Assembly (NCBI GenBank): GCA_022777205.1
Contig: JALFGP010000095.1
Span: 1 to 48,001 of the forward strand
DNA: 48,001 bases
Source: Rikenellaceae bacterium
Lineage (GTDB): Bacteria; Bacteroidota; Bacteroidia; Bacteroidales; UBA932
Reading direction: 5' to 3'
In this document: positions 17,361 to 25,902 of the stretch, in pieces
How positions within the stretch are numbered: position 1 is the stretch's first letter
Layout of the letters: each line of letters starts with the position of its first letter
Program-made: the position numbers and the translations under genes
The notes under the pieces: generated by a model
Told to the model about the DNA's origin: nothing
The model's input: only the letters and a program-made list of their open reading frames with translations
Databases searched by the model: none

Positions 17361-18116
17361 TCAAGCAAATGTAATGTTTATCCCTTCGTCTGTCAAGTCT
17401 TTTACCAGTTTTTGCATACTTTCCCTGTCATATTTCACAAGGCCCTTCTGGGGAGTCTCGCGATCCAGGGAATAGACCATTACCTGACGGGGTCTCAAAT
17501 GTCTCACTATGTTCTTCCACGGCCCGAGCACCTGCTCAGAGGCGGTATCAAAATCATTTGATCGGAGGAACATTGTCTGGAGTATGAAATCCCCGTGAAA
17601 CTGTTCGAGAGCCTCGACAATACGGGACGGGTCGTAGGATCCGACAGGCTTGTTTACGAGGGCCGCAAGTTCGCCCGTGGGTGCGTCCAGTTTCAAAATA
17701 GGGTTGTCAACCTTCTTTAAGGCTGAGACAATTTCCTGATGGCTGCACCTTGTCGCATTAGACAGAACAGATACCTTAGCCTGGGGCATATACTCATCCC
17801 TCAAGGCTATGGTTATGTCTATGATTTCAGGGAAATGGGGATTGAGCGTGGGCTCTCCGTTGCCCGAAAAAGTGATGGAGTCGATTCTCTGTCCGGCCCT
17901 GGCACTTTCCGACAACTTCCGCTCCAGTGCTTCCCTGACCTGTGCTGCATTGGGAAGCGGCTCTGAAAATGCATTATCCCGGTTCCACCCGCATTCGCAG
18001 TAGATACAGTCGAAATTGCACAGTTTCCCGTCGGAGGGGAGAAGATTCACCCCCAGGCTGGATCCCAGACGTCTGCTGTGTATGGGCCCGAAAACTATTT
18101 TGTCAAAATGAAGCAT
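17361..18116 (-). CDS. Radical SAM protein
   Basis: 251 aa. The [4Fe-4S] motif CNFDCIYC (C33, C37, C40) is followed by SAM-binding landmarks (SFSGNGEPTLNPHF, about 78-92; SVLSNAT). The family resembles short stand-alone MoaA/Tyw1-like radical SAM proteins that precede or follow tRNA or deoxynucleotide genes; the reaction is unknown. It overlaps the DUF4296 gene by 14 bp and precedes deoC, so it sits inside a tightly packed operon. Confidence 0.85.
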   Translation of the reverse strand: MLHFDKIVFGPIHSRRLGSSLGVNLLPSDGKLCNFDCIYCECGWNRDNAFSEPLPNAAQVREALERKLSESARAGQRIDSITFSGNGEPTLNPHFPEIIDITIALRDEYMPQAKVSVLSNATRCSHQEIVSALKKVDNPILKLDAPTGELAALVNKPVGSYDPSRIVEALEQFHGDFILQTMFLRSNDFDTASEQVLGPWKNIVRHLRPRQVMVYSLDRETPQKGLVKYDRESMQKLVKDLTDEGINITFA

Positions 18117-18834
18117 CCTCCTCTTTCTTCAATAATTTCTCAATAACCGTCTTTTCGTTTTGCAGAGATTTTTCCCTGAATTTGAGCGGCTTTCTCTCAA
18201 GTTTTATCTCGGGATTCTTATCCGTCGTGCTGTCCGTCACCTGAATAACCTCCTTCGTTTCCAAGCTGTCCTTCGCAAGCTCAAGACTGTCCGCAAACAC
18301 CATAGCCGGCCCGTCATAGACCGTATCGCTTACGCAAACAAATCTGAACGAGAGGAAGCCGTCGGAATCGGCCACCGCCACAATGCTGTCAGTAGGATGA
18401 ACCCTCATCATAGCCATAAGCACCGAATCCATATCGAAGTTCACACTCCTGATCAGCGAATCCAAACGACGTGCAGCCCTCTCCTTTGCAAGTTCCTCTG
18501 CCTGAATGGTTTTCAGATTCTCAAGACGATTGTTAAGAATTTCCGCCGTAGATCTCAGAATACGGGAATACCTCATCGGATCCTTCATATATTTGTCCAC
18601 GCTGGCAAGGTAGTCGTCATAGGTATATCCGTATTTGTCAAGAACAGGAGCGTAAACCAAGGTGGTATCAGCCCTCCTGCGGACATCCCTGTTGTCATCC
18701 AGCCATTGGTCCAGCACGAACATTTCGGCATAGATTTCAGCAAATTTGTCCTTGGGAATGACACGATTGCCCCTTTTGCAGGATGAAATCAAGCAAAGCA
18801 CGAGAAGCAGATATGCCGGCAACCTTCGGTACAT
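18103..18834 (-). CDS. DUF4296 lipoprotein
   Basis: 243 aa. A lipoprotein signal ends at C19 (LISSC). The DUF4296 region (about 25-110) is helical (FAEIYAEMFVLDQWLDD, YDDYLASVDKYMKDP). The C-terminal half is charged (LKKEEDASF at the end). Function is unknown; the family is restricted to Bacteroidota and often sits beside translation or envelope genes. Its start shares one base with the pheT stop (TAATG) and its end overlaps the radical SAM gene. Confidence 0.8.
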   Translation of the reverse strand: MYRRLPAYLLLVLCLISSCKRGNRVIPKDKFAEIYAEMFVLDQWLDDNRDVRRRADTTLVYAPVLDKYGYTYDDYLASVDKYMKDPMRYSRILRSTAEILNNRLENLKTIQAEELAKERAARRLDSLIRSVNFDMDSVLMAMMRVHPTDSIVAVADSDGFLSFRFVCVSDTVYDGPAMVFADSLELAKDSLETKEVIQVTDSTTDKNPEIKLERKPLKFREKSLQNEKTVIEKLLKKEEDASF

Positions 18835-21281
18835 TATCTGAGTTTTGCGCCGTGTTCGCGGTCAAAAGCTTTCACAAGATTGTCCATTATCCTCTCCACA
18901 TCGTTGTCGGTGAGGGTTTTCTCCAGATCCTGAAGGACAAAACTGAGGGCATACTGCTTCTTTCCCTCAGGGATTTTGTCGCCCCTGTAAACATCGAAGA
19001 GTGATACCTTCTTAAGCAGTTTCTTGCCGTTGCGGAAAGCTGTTCTGCGCAGGTCCGCGAAGTTTACGCTCTCATCCAACAGCAGTGCAAGGTCTCTCTT
19101 GACCTCCGGATATTTAGGCAATTCCTTGTAGGCAATCTTGTTCCTCTTGACAAGTTCAAAAAGTTCCTTCCAGCCAATTTCAGCTGCAAATACACTCTGG
19201 CGGATACCGAACTGCTTGAGCAGGGCCGGTGCAACTGAACCTATTACTGCCACCTGAGCTTTACTGCCCTGAAGTTTGTAAACCATACCGTCAGCAAAAA
19301 TATCGGAAGGAGCCGCATCTGTTTCCAACTGATAAAGGTCCACTCCGAAGCGTCTGAACAGAGCCTCCACATAGCCCTTCAACTGATAATAGCTGCTTTT
19401 TCCACAGTCAGTCCTCCAGGACTTCTCAGGAGTTCCAGTGATGAAAAGGGCATACTTCTGAGCCTCCTCAATGTCCGAAAGTTCCGGTGTCTCAACCTGA
19501 TTCTTCAGCCTGTAAACTGAACCGTATTCAAAGGTCTTGAGATAGCTCATCTGACGGTTGATATTGTATGCAATAACCTCCAAGCCGTTGAGTATCAATG
19601 TCTGGCGCATCACATTGAGGTCTGAACTGAGAGGGTTTATGATTCTGACGCAATTCGCCTCCGGATAAGTCTGGAGTTTTGTGTAATAAGCTGATTTGGT
19701 GAGGGAATTGTTCATTGTCTCCACAAAACCGTTGGCTGCAAGGTAGTCCGAAATCGTGTTTCTGACTGCCTCAGGCTCAGGTTTCACGTCAGGCACCACC
19801 GACATTCTCATCATTGCCGGCAGCTCGATATTGTTGTATCCATAGATACGCAGGATTTCCTCCACAACGTCGCACTCACGGTAAACGTCTATCATATAGG
19901 AAGGCACTGCCACCGTTGCCCCATTTTCAGTCTTGCTTATGAAGTCATAGTTGAGATTGCGGAGTATGGATTCGATTGTATCGTGCCCAATCTTCTTGCC
20001 TATGAAGGATTCAATGCGGTTGTAGTCCAACTCTACCTGCTTTTTCTCGAATGTACGGGACTCCACCTTCACCACCTTGCCCACAAGTTTGGCCCCGCAG
20101 ATCTCCTGAAGCAACAATATTGCCCTCATTGCAGCATATTCCAGCACAAGCGGGTCGCATCCCCTTTCATAGCGGAAAGATGCGTCTGTCTTGAGGGTGT
20201 GGCGCTTGGATGTCTTCCTTATGGTCACAGGATTGAAATAAGCAATCTCGAGGAAGAGTTCCGTTGTGCTTTCGGAAATTCCGGAATCAGCGCCTCCGAA
20301 CACACCGGCCAGACACATAGGAGCATTTTCGTTTGCAATGACCAGGTCTTCGGCAGAAAGGCTGCGTTCAACTCCGTCCAATGTCACAAGCTTTTCTCCT
20401 TCGCCAGCCCTGCGGACCACGACCTTGCGTCCGGCAATCTTCGCCGCATCGAAGGCGTGAAGAGGCTGTCCGAGTTCCATAAGAATGAAATTGGTTATAT
20501 CCACCACATTGTCTATAGGTCTGAGACCCACAGAAAGCAATTTTTTCTGCAACCACTCAGGGGACGGTCCAATCTTTACATCCGTCAGGCGTGCCCCGAA
20601 ATATCTCGGTGCATCGTCTTTAGCAAGGACTTCTACAGGGATGGCATCCGCTTCGCTTCCGTTTTCAGCAAAGGCGGAAACATCGGGAATATTCAATTTA
20701 CAAGGGATATTGTTGTGGCAGAGCCAAGCGTAAAGGTCACGGGCCACGCCGATGTGCGAAGCCGCATCAACCCTGTTTGCGGTGAGTCCGATTTCAATTA
20801 CCGTGTCTGTGGCAAGATGAAGATAATCCTTCGCCGGAGTGCCCGGTACGGCATCCGGATCAAGCACCATAATGCCGTCGTGGGATGTGCCGATTCCGAG
20901 TTCATCTTCTGCGCATATCATTCCGAATGACTCGACTCCCCTGATTTTGGACTTCTTGATTTTGAAGTCTTCTCCAAGGACAGTGCCTATGGTTGCGAGC
21001 AGAACTTTCTGACCTGCAGCCACATTGGGTGCACCGCATACGACCTGCAGCAGTTCTGGACCGCCGGCATTCACCTTAGTCACGTGAAGATGGTCGGAGT
21101 CCGGATGTTCGGTACACTCCACCACCTCTGCCACCACCACACCTGCAAGGCCGCCGGGAATTTCCTCAACAGTCTCCACCGAATCCACTTCAAGACCTAT
21201 CGAGGTCAGTGCATCTGCCACCTGAGCGGGGGTGAGGTCACACTCAAGGTAGTCCTTCAGCCAGTTATAAGAAATTGTCAT
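18834..21281 (-). CDS. pheT: Phenylalanine--tRNA ligase beta subunit
   Basis: 815 aa, full length. The N-terminal EMAP-like tRNA-binding domain is at about 39-150 (VVECTEHPDSDHLHVTKVN), followed by B3/B4 editing and B5 domains (LDGVERSLSAEDLVIANE), the catalytic-like core, and the C-terminal FDX-ACB anticodon-binding domain (YPEVKRDLALLLDE). It works with PheS, which is not in the window, to charge tRNA-Phe. It lies 16 nt after ftsY. Confidence 0.98.
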   Translation of the reverse strand: MTISYNWLKDYLECDLTPAQVADALTSIGLEVDSVETVEEIPGGLAGVVVAEVVECTEHPDSDHLHVTKVNAGGPELLQVVCGAPNVAAGQKVLLATIGTVLGEDFKIKKSKIRGVESFGMICAEDELGIGTSHDGIMVLDPDAVPGTPAKDYLHLATDTVIEIGLTANRVDAASHIGVARDLYAWLCHNNIPCKLNIPDVSAFAENGSEADAIPVEVLAKDDAPRYFGARLTDVKIGPSPEWLQKKLLSVGLRPIDNVVDITNFILMELGQPLHAFDAAKIAGRKVVVRRAGEGEKLVTLDGVERSLSAEDLVIANENAPMCLAGVFGGADSGISESTTELFLEIAYFNPVTIRKTSKRHTLKTDASFRYERGCDPLVLEYAAMRAILLLQEICGAKLVGKVVKVESRTFEKKQVELDYNRIESFIGKKIGHDTIESILRNLNYDFISKTENGATVAVPSYMIDVYRECDVVEEILRIYGYNNIELPAMMRMSVVPDVKPEPEAVRNTISDYLAANGFVETMNNSLTKSAYYTKLQTYPEANCVRIINPLSSDLNVMRQTLILNGLEVIAYNINRQMSYLKTFEYGSVYRLKNQVETPELSDIEEAQKYALFITGTPEKSWRTDCGKSSYYQLKGYVEALFRRFGVDLYQLETDAAPSDIFADGMVYKLQGSKAQVAVIGSVAPALLKQFGIRQSVFAAEIGWKELFELVKRNKIAYKELPKYPEVKRDLALLLDESVNFADLRRTAFRNGKKLLKKVSLFDVYRGDKIPEGKKQYALSFVLQDLEKTLTDNDVERIMDNLVKAFDREHGAKLR

Positions 21282-21297
21282 ATTGTCGTTGTTTTAT

Positions 21298-22233
21298 TTA
21301 TTTTCCGGAAATCTGGGATATGTCGAAAAGGGATTTGGAGAACTCCTGTCCATCGAAGAACTTGAGGTCGTCCACTCCTTCACCTATGCCTATGTATTTG
21401 AGAGGAATCTGGAATTTATCCACTATGGAAACCACCACTCCGCCTTTGGCCGAACCGTCGAGCTTGGTCAGAGCAATGGAATTGACCTTGGTGGCACGCA
21501 AGAACTCAGTGGCCTGCTGGACGGCGTTCTGACCTGTGGAGGCATCGAGCACAAGCAGCACCTCGTGGGGAGCATCAGGAATCACCTTGGCAATGACATT
21601 GCGGATTTTGGTGAGCTCGTTCATCAGGTCGATGCGGTTGTGGAGACGTCCTGCGGTGTCGATAATCACTGCATCCGCGCCTTTCGCAACTGCAGATTTT
21701 ACGGTATCATACGCCACTGAAGCCGGGTCAGAACCCATTTCCTGCTTCACTATGTCGGCTCCGGAACGCTCCGCCCAAATTGTGAGCTGCTCCACTGCTG
21801 CAGCCCTGAAAGTATCAGCAGCCCCGAGCACGACTTTCTTGCCTTCGGAAACAAGTTTGGAGGCGAGCTTGCCAATTGTGGTTGTCTTGCCCACGCCATT
21901 GACCCCCACTACGAGTATCACATAGGGCTTTCGGGACTGGTCTATGATACGACCGTCGTTTCGGGCTCCATCCACATCCAGAAGTTTAGATATTTCATCC
22001 TGGAGCATAGCCGTAAGTTCCTCAAGTTTAACATAGCGGTCCCGGCTCACTCTTTCCTCAAGCGCATCTATGAGTTTGAGAGTGGTATCCACGCCCATAT
22101 CTGTCTCTACGAGAGCCTCTTCCATAGCGTCCAGAATCCCGTCATCTATGCGGGTCTTGCCCACTATGGCCCTTGAGAGCCTCTCGAAGAAGCCCCTGTT
22201 GGTCTTATTTGTTCCCTTGTCAAAAATACCCAT
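21298..22233 (-). CDS. ftsY: Signal recognition particle receptor FtsY
   Basis: 311 aa. FtsY is the SRP-type GTPase that docks ribosome-nascent chains at the inner membrane. Motifs: P-loop VGVNGVGKTTTIGKLAS (about 109-125), DTFRAAAVEQL, DTAGRLHNR, and TKLDGSAKGG. The protein lacks the long acidic N-terminal A domain of E. coli FtsY, as is usual in this phylum; the short basic N-terminus may contact the membrane. It starts a minus-strand operon from a clear promoter. Confidence 0.97.
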   Translation of the reverse strand: MGIFDKGTNKTNRGFFERLSRAIVGKTRIDDGILDAMEEALVETDMGVDTTLKLIDALEERVSRDRYVKLEELTAMLQDEISKLLDVDGARNDGRIIDQSRKPYVILVVGVNGVGKTTTIGKLASKLVSEGKKVVLGAADTFRAAAVEQLTIWAERSGADIVKQEMGSDPASVAYDTVKSAVAKGADAVIIDTAGRLHNRIDLMNELTKIRNVIAKVIPDAPHEVLLVLDASTGQNAVQQATEFLRATKVNSIALTKLDGSAKGGVVVSIVDKFQIPLKYIGIGEGVDDLKFFDGQEFSKSLFDISQISGK

Positions 22234-22257
22234 AGGATGTACAAATTTTCAAACCTG

Positions 22258-22288
22258 CAAATATAATCATTCGGCACCACTTATCCAA
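22258..22288 (-). promoter_or_regulatory. Bacteroidota-type promoter for ftsY
   Basis: On the minus strand TTG (22288-22286) and TATATTTG (22265-22258) are 20 nt apart, an exact fit to the consensus. The -33 TTG lies inside the left arm of the 22-bp inverted repeat at 22282-22330. Confidence 0.7.
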
Positions 22289-22330
22289 CAGGATACCGTC
22301 ACGCTCGGCGTGACGGTATCCTGTTGGATA
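22282..22330. repeat. Perfect 22-bp inverted repeat with 5-nt loop
   Basis: Arms at 22282-22303 and 22309-22330 are exactly complementary (start TATCCAACAGGATACC), with loop CTCGG. There is no T-run on either side, so it is not a textbook terminator. It sits between the end of the ribosomal-protein operon and the ftsY promoter and overlaps that promoter's -33 site. Confidence 0.85.
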
Positions 22331-22340
22331 TTATCTATCT

Positions 22341-22437
22341 ATGCCTAGGGGCTCTGCCCCTATTATACCCTGCGGCTCCGCCTTCCGTATTTGCCTGCGG
22401 CAAATACACGGCTCCCGCCGTCGCGCTGGTGCGCGAG
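22341..22437 (+). repeat. Multi-hairpin dispersed repeat, copy A
   Basis: 97 nt matching the reverse complement of 47805-47907 almost base for base, except for the central hairpin loop. It holds four small hairpins: GGGGCTCTGCCCC, CGGCTCCGCC-containing, GTATTTGCC/GGCAAATAC, and ACGGC/GCCGT. No ORF. It looks like a REP-like or structured-RNA element; no family is recognised. Confidence 0.8.
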
Positions 22438-22458
22438 ATGATCGGACATCTCCAAACA

Positions 22459-22484
22459 CAAAAAGGACGGGTAAAAATACCCGC
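22459..22484 (-). terminator. Rho-independent terminator of the rpmB-rpmG-DUF4295 transcript
   Basis: The minus strand has CGGGTA-TTTT-TACCCG (22483-22468) followed by TCCTTTTTGTG, 27 nt after the DUF4295 stop. Confidence 0.65.
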
Positions 22485-22510
22485 CCGATAAAACTGACTT
22501 TCGTCGTGAA

Positions 22511-22669
22511 TTATTTCTTAGCGAAAAAATCCTTAACCTGAGACTCCTCAACGAGAAGCTCATCGAATACATACGCGCCAGTCTTAGGTGACTTGTCCAT
22601 ACGTATGCATCTTACCATTTTCTTACCGCCCTTACCGGCAGCGAAGGTTGCGACTGCTTTCTTTGCCAT
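22511..22669 (-). CDS. DUF4295 small basic protein, probably ribosome-associated
   Basis: 52 aa, very basic (MAKKAVATFAAGKGGKK, KSPKTGAYVFDE, ending DFFAKK). DUF4295 proteins are about 50 aa, restricted to Bacteroidota and encoded just after rpmG, as here. I recall that a Bacteroidota-specific 50S protein (called bL38) was found in a ribosome structure and this family may correspond to it; that identity is uncertain. An AGGAGG Shine-Dalgarno lies 8 nt before the ATG, rare in this window. It starts 17 nt after the rpmG stop. Confidence 0.85.
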   Translation of the reverse strand: MAKKAVATFAAGKGGKKMVRCIRMDKSPKTGAYVFDELLVEESQVKDFFAKK

Positions 22670-22677
22670 AGTTCAAT

Positions 22678-22683
22678 CCTCCT
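22678..22683 (-). promoter_or_regulatory. Strong Shine-Dalgarno (AGGAGG) of the DUF4295 gene
   Basis: The minus strand reads AGGAGG with an 8-nt spacer to the ATG. The other genes of this cluster except infC have no such site. Confidence 0.7.
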
Positions 22684-22686
22684 GTC

Positions 22687-22875
22687 TTACTTAATTTCAC
22701 GGTGAAGCGTCACCTTGTGAAGGAACGGATTGTATTTCATACGCTCCAGACGCTGAGTCGTGTTCTTCTTATTCTTGGTAGTGATGTATCTGGAGATGCC
22801 AGGCACACCGCTTTCCCTCTGTTCGGTGCATTCAAGAATCACCTGCACCCTATTTCCTTTAGCTTTCTTTGCCAT
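22687..22875 (-). CDS. rpmG: 50S ribosomal protein bL33
   Basis: 62 aa. Matches bL33 along its length ([46 protein letters not shown]). It lacks the CxxC zinc pairs of C+ paralogues, so it is the zinc-independent type. Located 13 nt after rpmB. Confidence 0.97.
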   Translation of the reverse strand: MAKKAKGNRVQVILECTEQRESGVPGISRYITTKNKKNTTQRLERMKYNPFLHKVTLHREIK

Positions 22876-22888
22876 AATTCCGAATCAA

Positions 22889-23131
22889 TTAAACGAGGTC
22901 AATGAATCCTTTCTTCTGAGCGTCTCTGACAACTGCGTCGAGACCGTTCTTTTCGATGTGCCTCATACCCTTGCAGGATACTTTAAGGGTGATGAATCTC
23001 TGTTCTGCCTCAGACCAGAACTTCTTGGTCTTGAGGTTCAGGGCGAATATGCGCTTTGTGCGCAGTTTGGAGTGAGCGACGTTGTTGCCGACCATTCTCT
23101 TTCTGCCTGTAACTTGACAAACCTTTGCCAT
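22889..23131 (-). CDS. rpmB: 50S ribosomal protein bL28
   Basis: 80 aa from ATG 23131, where the bL28 N-terminus begins (MAKVCQVTGRKRMVGNNV). The longer in-frame extension upstream covers the intergenic promoter and is rejected. Other family segments: SKLRTKRIFALNLKTKKFW and RHIEKNGLDAVV. First gene of rpmB-rpmG-DUF4295. Confidence 0.97.
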   Translation of the reverse strand: MAKVCQVTGRKRMVGNNVAHSKLRTKRIFALNLKTKKFWSEAEQRFITLKVSCKGMRHIEKNGLDAVVRDAQKKGFIDLV

Positions 23132-23170
23132 TGTATATACTTTTTTAATATTATCAAATTCAGCGGGCTG

Positions 23171-23201
23171 CAAATGTCGTGAAAAAATTGCTAATTTGCA
23201 A
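23171..23201 (-). promoter_or_regulatory. Possible promoter for rpmB
   Basis: On the minus strand TTG (23201-23199) is 20 nt from GACATTTG (23178-23171), which differs from TAnnTTTG at the first base. It lies in the 74-bp lepB-rpmB gap. Confidence 0.4.
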
Positions 23202-23205
23202 AATT

Positions 23206-24567
23206 TCAGAGCAGTTTGAAAAATCTCCGCCACCTAATGTTTGCGGGAAAACTCTTGTTCCCGTCGAGTGAGAGCCATATCAGGGCAGGCTTTCCGACCA
23301 CGTGGTCCTCAGGGACGAATCCCCAGTACCGGGAGTCGAGAGAGTTATGCCTGTTGTCTCCCATCATAAAGTAATAATCCTGTTTGAAGGTGTAGGACTG
23401 AACCTTTTCGCCGTTTATGAAAATTTCTCCAGACTCACTGACTTTCAAATCGTTGCCTTCGTAGGAAGTGATAATCCTTTCGTAAAGCGGCAGATTTTCG
23501 AGGTCGAGACTGACTTCAGCTCCCTGTGATGGAATCCAAAGCGGTCCGAAATTATCCCTTGTCCATTGGAAGTCCTCGCTGAACGGGAAGATGGTTTTCC
23601 ATGAGTCCGGAAAATCCGGTGGATAGACATCTATATTCTCCTGTATCGAAACGACATTGCGGTTGGATTTCAGTTCTTCCAGCATCGCTGCTGTCAGAGG
23701 AATGGCCGGATAACCGGGCAAGTTTGAATCGTACCACAATTCAGCTCTGTTGATTCCCAAACGGTCAAGCGTGTTTGCGCTCAATCTCTGTCCGTTGGTG
23801 ACCACCGTAAAACTGCTCTGCATTCCGGGGAGGATTTCCTGTGCTTCGCCATTGACATATACCCTTCCGTCCTTGATTTGCAATGAGTCTCCTGCAACGG
23901 CGACGCATCTCTTGACATAATGGTCTTTCTTGTCTGAAGGTCTGACCTTCACAGGTCCATAGTTCCGGATCACATTCTCCCGGCCGTAAAGCCTTGAGAG
24001 CATATAGTAGTCTTCAGCCGGAGCTTTCGTGAGGACGGTGTCTCCATTCGGAAATCCGAACACCACACAGTCTCCTCTCTTGACTCTTCCGAAGCCTTTC
24101 AGTCTCTTGTAGTCACACTGGATTGCCGTGGAATAAGACTCCTTGCTTCCTATGACATTGTGAGTGAAAGGTATGGTCAGAGGAGTTTGAGGCATCCTCG
24201 GGCCATAGGAGAGTTTGCTGACGAACAGATGGTCTCCCGTATAAAGGGAACTTTCCATCGACGATGAAGGAATTTTGAAAGCCTGGAAAAAGAAGATGTT
24301 GATGAAAGTCACCACGACAACGGCAAAGATGATTGCATCCAGCCACTCCAAAGCCACATTGTGCTTTTCGCCTTCCTTGTACTCCTTCTTCCAGAAAAGC
24401 CATTTGACTTTCTTGGTGACGCAGAGGTCAAAGATAATGGCGAGGCCTGCCACCAGGCCGAGAGTCCACCACCACCAGCTTTCGAGCCAGATTATCCACA
24501 GCACATAGAGCACGGCCCAGAAACCGAACCTCACCCAGCGATTGTGGAAAAATTCCTTCAGGCTCAT
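23206..24567 (-). CDS. lepB: Signal peptidase I
   Basis: 453 aa. LepB cleaves signal peptides on the outer face of the inner membrane. Hydrophobic helices lie at about 14-50 and 77-97, followed by the catalytic serine (S103 in [10 protein letters not shown]) and the general-base lysine (K219 in [11 protein letters not shown]). The C-terminal box is [20 protein letters not shown]. The protein is longer than E. coli LepB (324 aa) because of an insertion of about 150 residues between the catalytic core boxes, usual in Bacteroidota. It starts 9 nt after rplT. Confidence 0.96.
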   Translation of the reverse strand: MSLKEFFHNRWVRFGFWAVLYVLWIIWLESWWWWTLGLVAGLAIIFDLCVTKKVKWLFWKKEYKEGEKHNVALEWLDAIIFAVVVVTFINIFFFQAFKIPSSSMESSLYTGDHLFVSKLSYGPRMPQTPLTIPFTHNVIGSKESYSTAIQCDYKRLKGFGRVKRGDCVVFGFPNGDTVLTKAPAEDYYMLSRLYGRENVIRNYGPVKVRPSDKKDHYVKRCVAVAGDSLQIKDGRVYVNGEAQEILPGMQSSFTVVTNGQRLSANTLDRLGINRAELWYDSNLPGYPAIPLTAAMLEELKSNRNVVSIQENIDVYPPDFPDSWKTIFPFSEDFQWTRDNFGPLWIPSQGAEVSLDLENLPLYERIITSYEGNDLKVSESGEIFINGEKVQSYTFKQDYYFMMGDNRHNSLDSRYWGFVPEDHVVGKPALIWLSLDGNKSFPANIRWRRFFKLL

Positions 24568-24576
24568 TCTACAAAA

Positions 24577-24921
24577 CTATTTTACAGAATTGATTATAGC
24601 TTCAAAAGCTTTAGGGTTGTTCATGGCAAGGTCTGCGAGAACTTTACGGTTGAGACCGATGTTCTGCTTTGCGATTCTGCCCATAAACTGAGAGTAGGTC
24701 ATACCGTACTGACGTGCGGCAGCATTGATTCTCTGAATCCAAAGTGCACGGAAAGAACGCTTCTTGGCCTTGCGGTCACGATAAGCGTAGGTCAGACCTT
24801 TCTCATAGGTGTTCTTCGCTACAGTCCAGACATTCTTTCTTGAAAGAAAATTACCGCGGGTTCTCTTGAGAATTTTTTTGCGGCGAGCCCTGGAGGCTAC
24901 TGAGTTTACCGATCTTGGCAT
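24577..24921 (-). CDS. rplT: 50S ribosomal protein bL20
   Basis: 114 aa. Typical basic bL20 N-terminus ([19 protein letters not shown]) and conserved helices ([20 protein letters not shown]). It is an early assembly protein of the 50S subunit and, in other bacteria, an autoregulator of the infC-rpmI-rplT operon. Here it follows rpmI by 81 nt and is followed by lepB after 9 nt. Confidence 0.97.
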   Translation of the reverse strand: MPRSVNSVASRARRKKILKRTRGNFLSRKNVWTVAKNTYEKGLTYAYRDRKAKKRSFRALWIQRINAAARQYGMTYSQFMGRIAKQNIGLNRKVLADLAMNNPKAFEAIINSVK

Positions 24922-25002
24922 AATTTAACTGTGTTATGGAAGCAGTGTCCGATCTTTCAGGAGCTTTTCTTACTGCAATTCCAAGTTTGACATTAATGAT
25001 AA

Positions 25003-25197
25003 TTACAGAACCAACAAAGCTTTAACTCTCTTCTGGTCAGCAGCGGCAACCAGTCCGATGTGAGTCAAATTTCTCTTCTGCTTCTTGGTCTTCTTTGTGA
25101 GGATGTGGCTTTTGTAAGCATGCTTCCTCTTGATTTTTCCCGTTCCGGTAAGCGCAAAACGCTTTTTTGAACCGGAGTTGGTCTTGATTTTCGGCAT
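25003..25197 (-). CDS. rpmI: 50S ribosomal protein bL35
   Basis: 64 aa from ATG 25197, where the family N-terminus begins ([14 protein letters not shown]). The longer in-frame upstream extension is rejected. Contains [20 protein letters not shown]. Located between infC and rplT, the standard order. Confidence 0.96.
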   Translation of the reverse strand: MPKIKTNSGSKKRFALTGTGKIKRKHAYKSHILTKKTKKQKRNLTHIGLVAAADQKRVKALLVL

Positions 25198-25250
25198 AGC
25201 TAAATCATTTAACTGTTTATAATAAATACTTGGCGCCACAAGGCGCGTTT

Positions 25251-25850
25251 TTACTTTTTCTTGGGCAGCGGAGCAATCATCATAAACATTCTCTTGCCTT
25301 CGAGCTTAGGCATCTGCTCTGCCCTTCCATATTCTTCAAGTTCCACAGCAAAACGGAGGAGGAGTTTCTCTCCCTGGTCCGCATAAACTATGGACCTTCC
25401 CTTGAAGAAGACTGAAGACTTCACCTTGGCTCCTTCCTGAAGGAATTCCATCGCGTGCTTCAGTTTGAACTGGAAATCGTGCTCATCGGTATTCGGACCG
25501 AAGCGGATTTCCTTGATGACCACCTTGGAAGCATTGGACTTCATCTCCTTGGCTTTCTTTTTCTGCTGGTACAGATATTTCTGGTAGTCAAGTATTTTGC
25601 ACACAGGAGGGTCGGCCTTGGCACTTATCTCCACCAGGTCAAGTTCGAGTTCATCAGCGAGTTTCAGAGCCTTGGCTATCGGATATATACCCGGCTCGGC
25701 GATATTGTCTCCGACCAGCCTCACCTGAGGCACTCTGATCTCGTTATTGATTCTCAATCCGTCTTCGTCCTTTTTCTGATTCTGCACAGGACGGCCCTGC
25801 TGTGGTCTCGGACCCTGAGGGCGCGGAGTAGGTTTAAATGGTGCTGCGAT
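25251..25850 (-). CDS. infC: Translation initiation factor IF-3, probable AUC start
   Basis: 199 aa if begun at ATC 25850, which follows a GGAGG Shine-Dalgarno by 8 nt. The only conventional candidate is a GTG at 25787 (178 aa) with no Shine-Dalgarno. The 21-residue proline-rich extension ([12 protein letters not shown]) leads into the IF-3 N-domain ([18 protein letters not shown]) and the C-domain ([17 protein letters not shown]). IF-3 checks the initiation codon, and in E. coli its own AUU start makes synthesis self-limiting; an AUC start here would allow the same control. Second gene of thrS-infC-rpmI-rplT. The start is inference; the identity is certain. Confidence 0.9.
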   Translation of the reverse strand: MAAPFKPTPRPQGPRPQQGRPVQNQKKDEDGLRINNEIRVPQVRLVGDNIAEPGIYPIAKALKLADELELDLVEISAKADPPVCKILDYQKYLYQQKKKAKEMKSNASKVVIKEIRFGPNTDEHDFQFKLKHAMEFLQEGAKVKSSVFFKGRSIVYADQGEKLLLRFAVELEEYGRAEQMPKLEGKRMFMMIAPLPKKK

Positions 25851-25858
25851 AGGTTTAT

Positions 25859-25863
25859 CCTCC
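25859..25863 (-). promoter_or_regulatory. Strong Shine-Dalgarno (GGAGG) upstream of infC
   Basis: The minus strand reads TAGGAGG then 8 nt to ATC at 25850. An in-frame TAG overlaps the site, so translation in this frame cannot begin further upstream. Confidence 0.65.
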
Positions 25864-25902
25864 TATAAAATTAAATAATTAATAATTCACAACGAACGGG
25901 GA

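Noticed and set aside
23206..24567. Unusually long signal peptidase
   Set aside because: The insertion between catalytic boxes is normal for Bacteroidota LepB and not a fusion.
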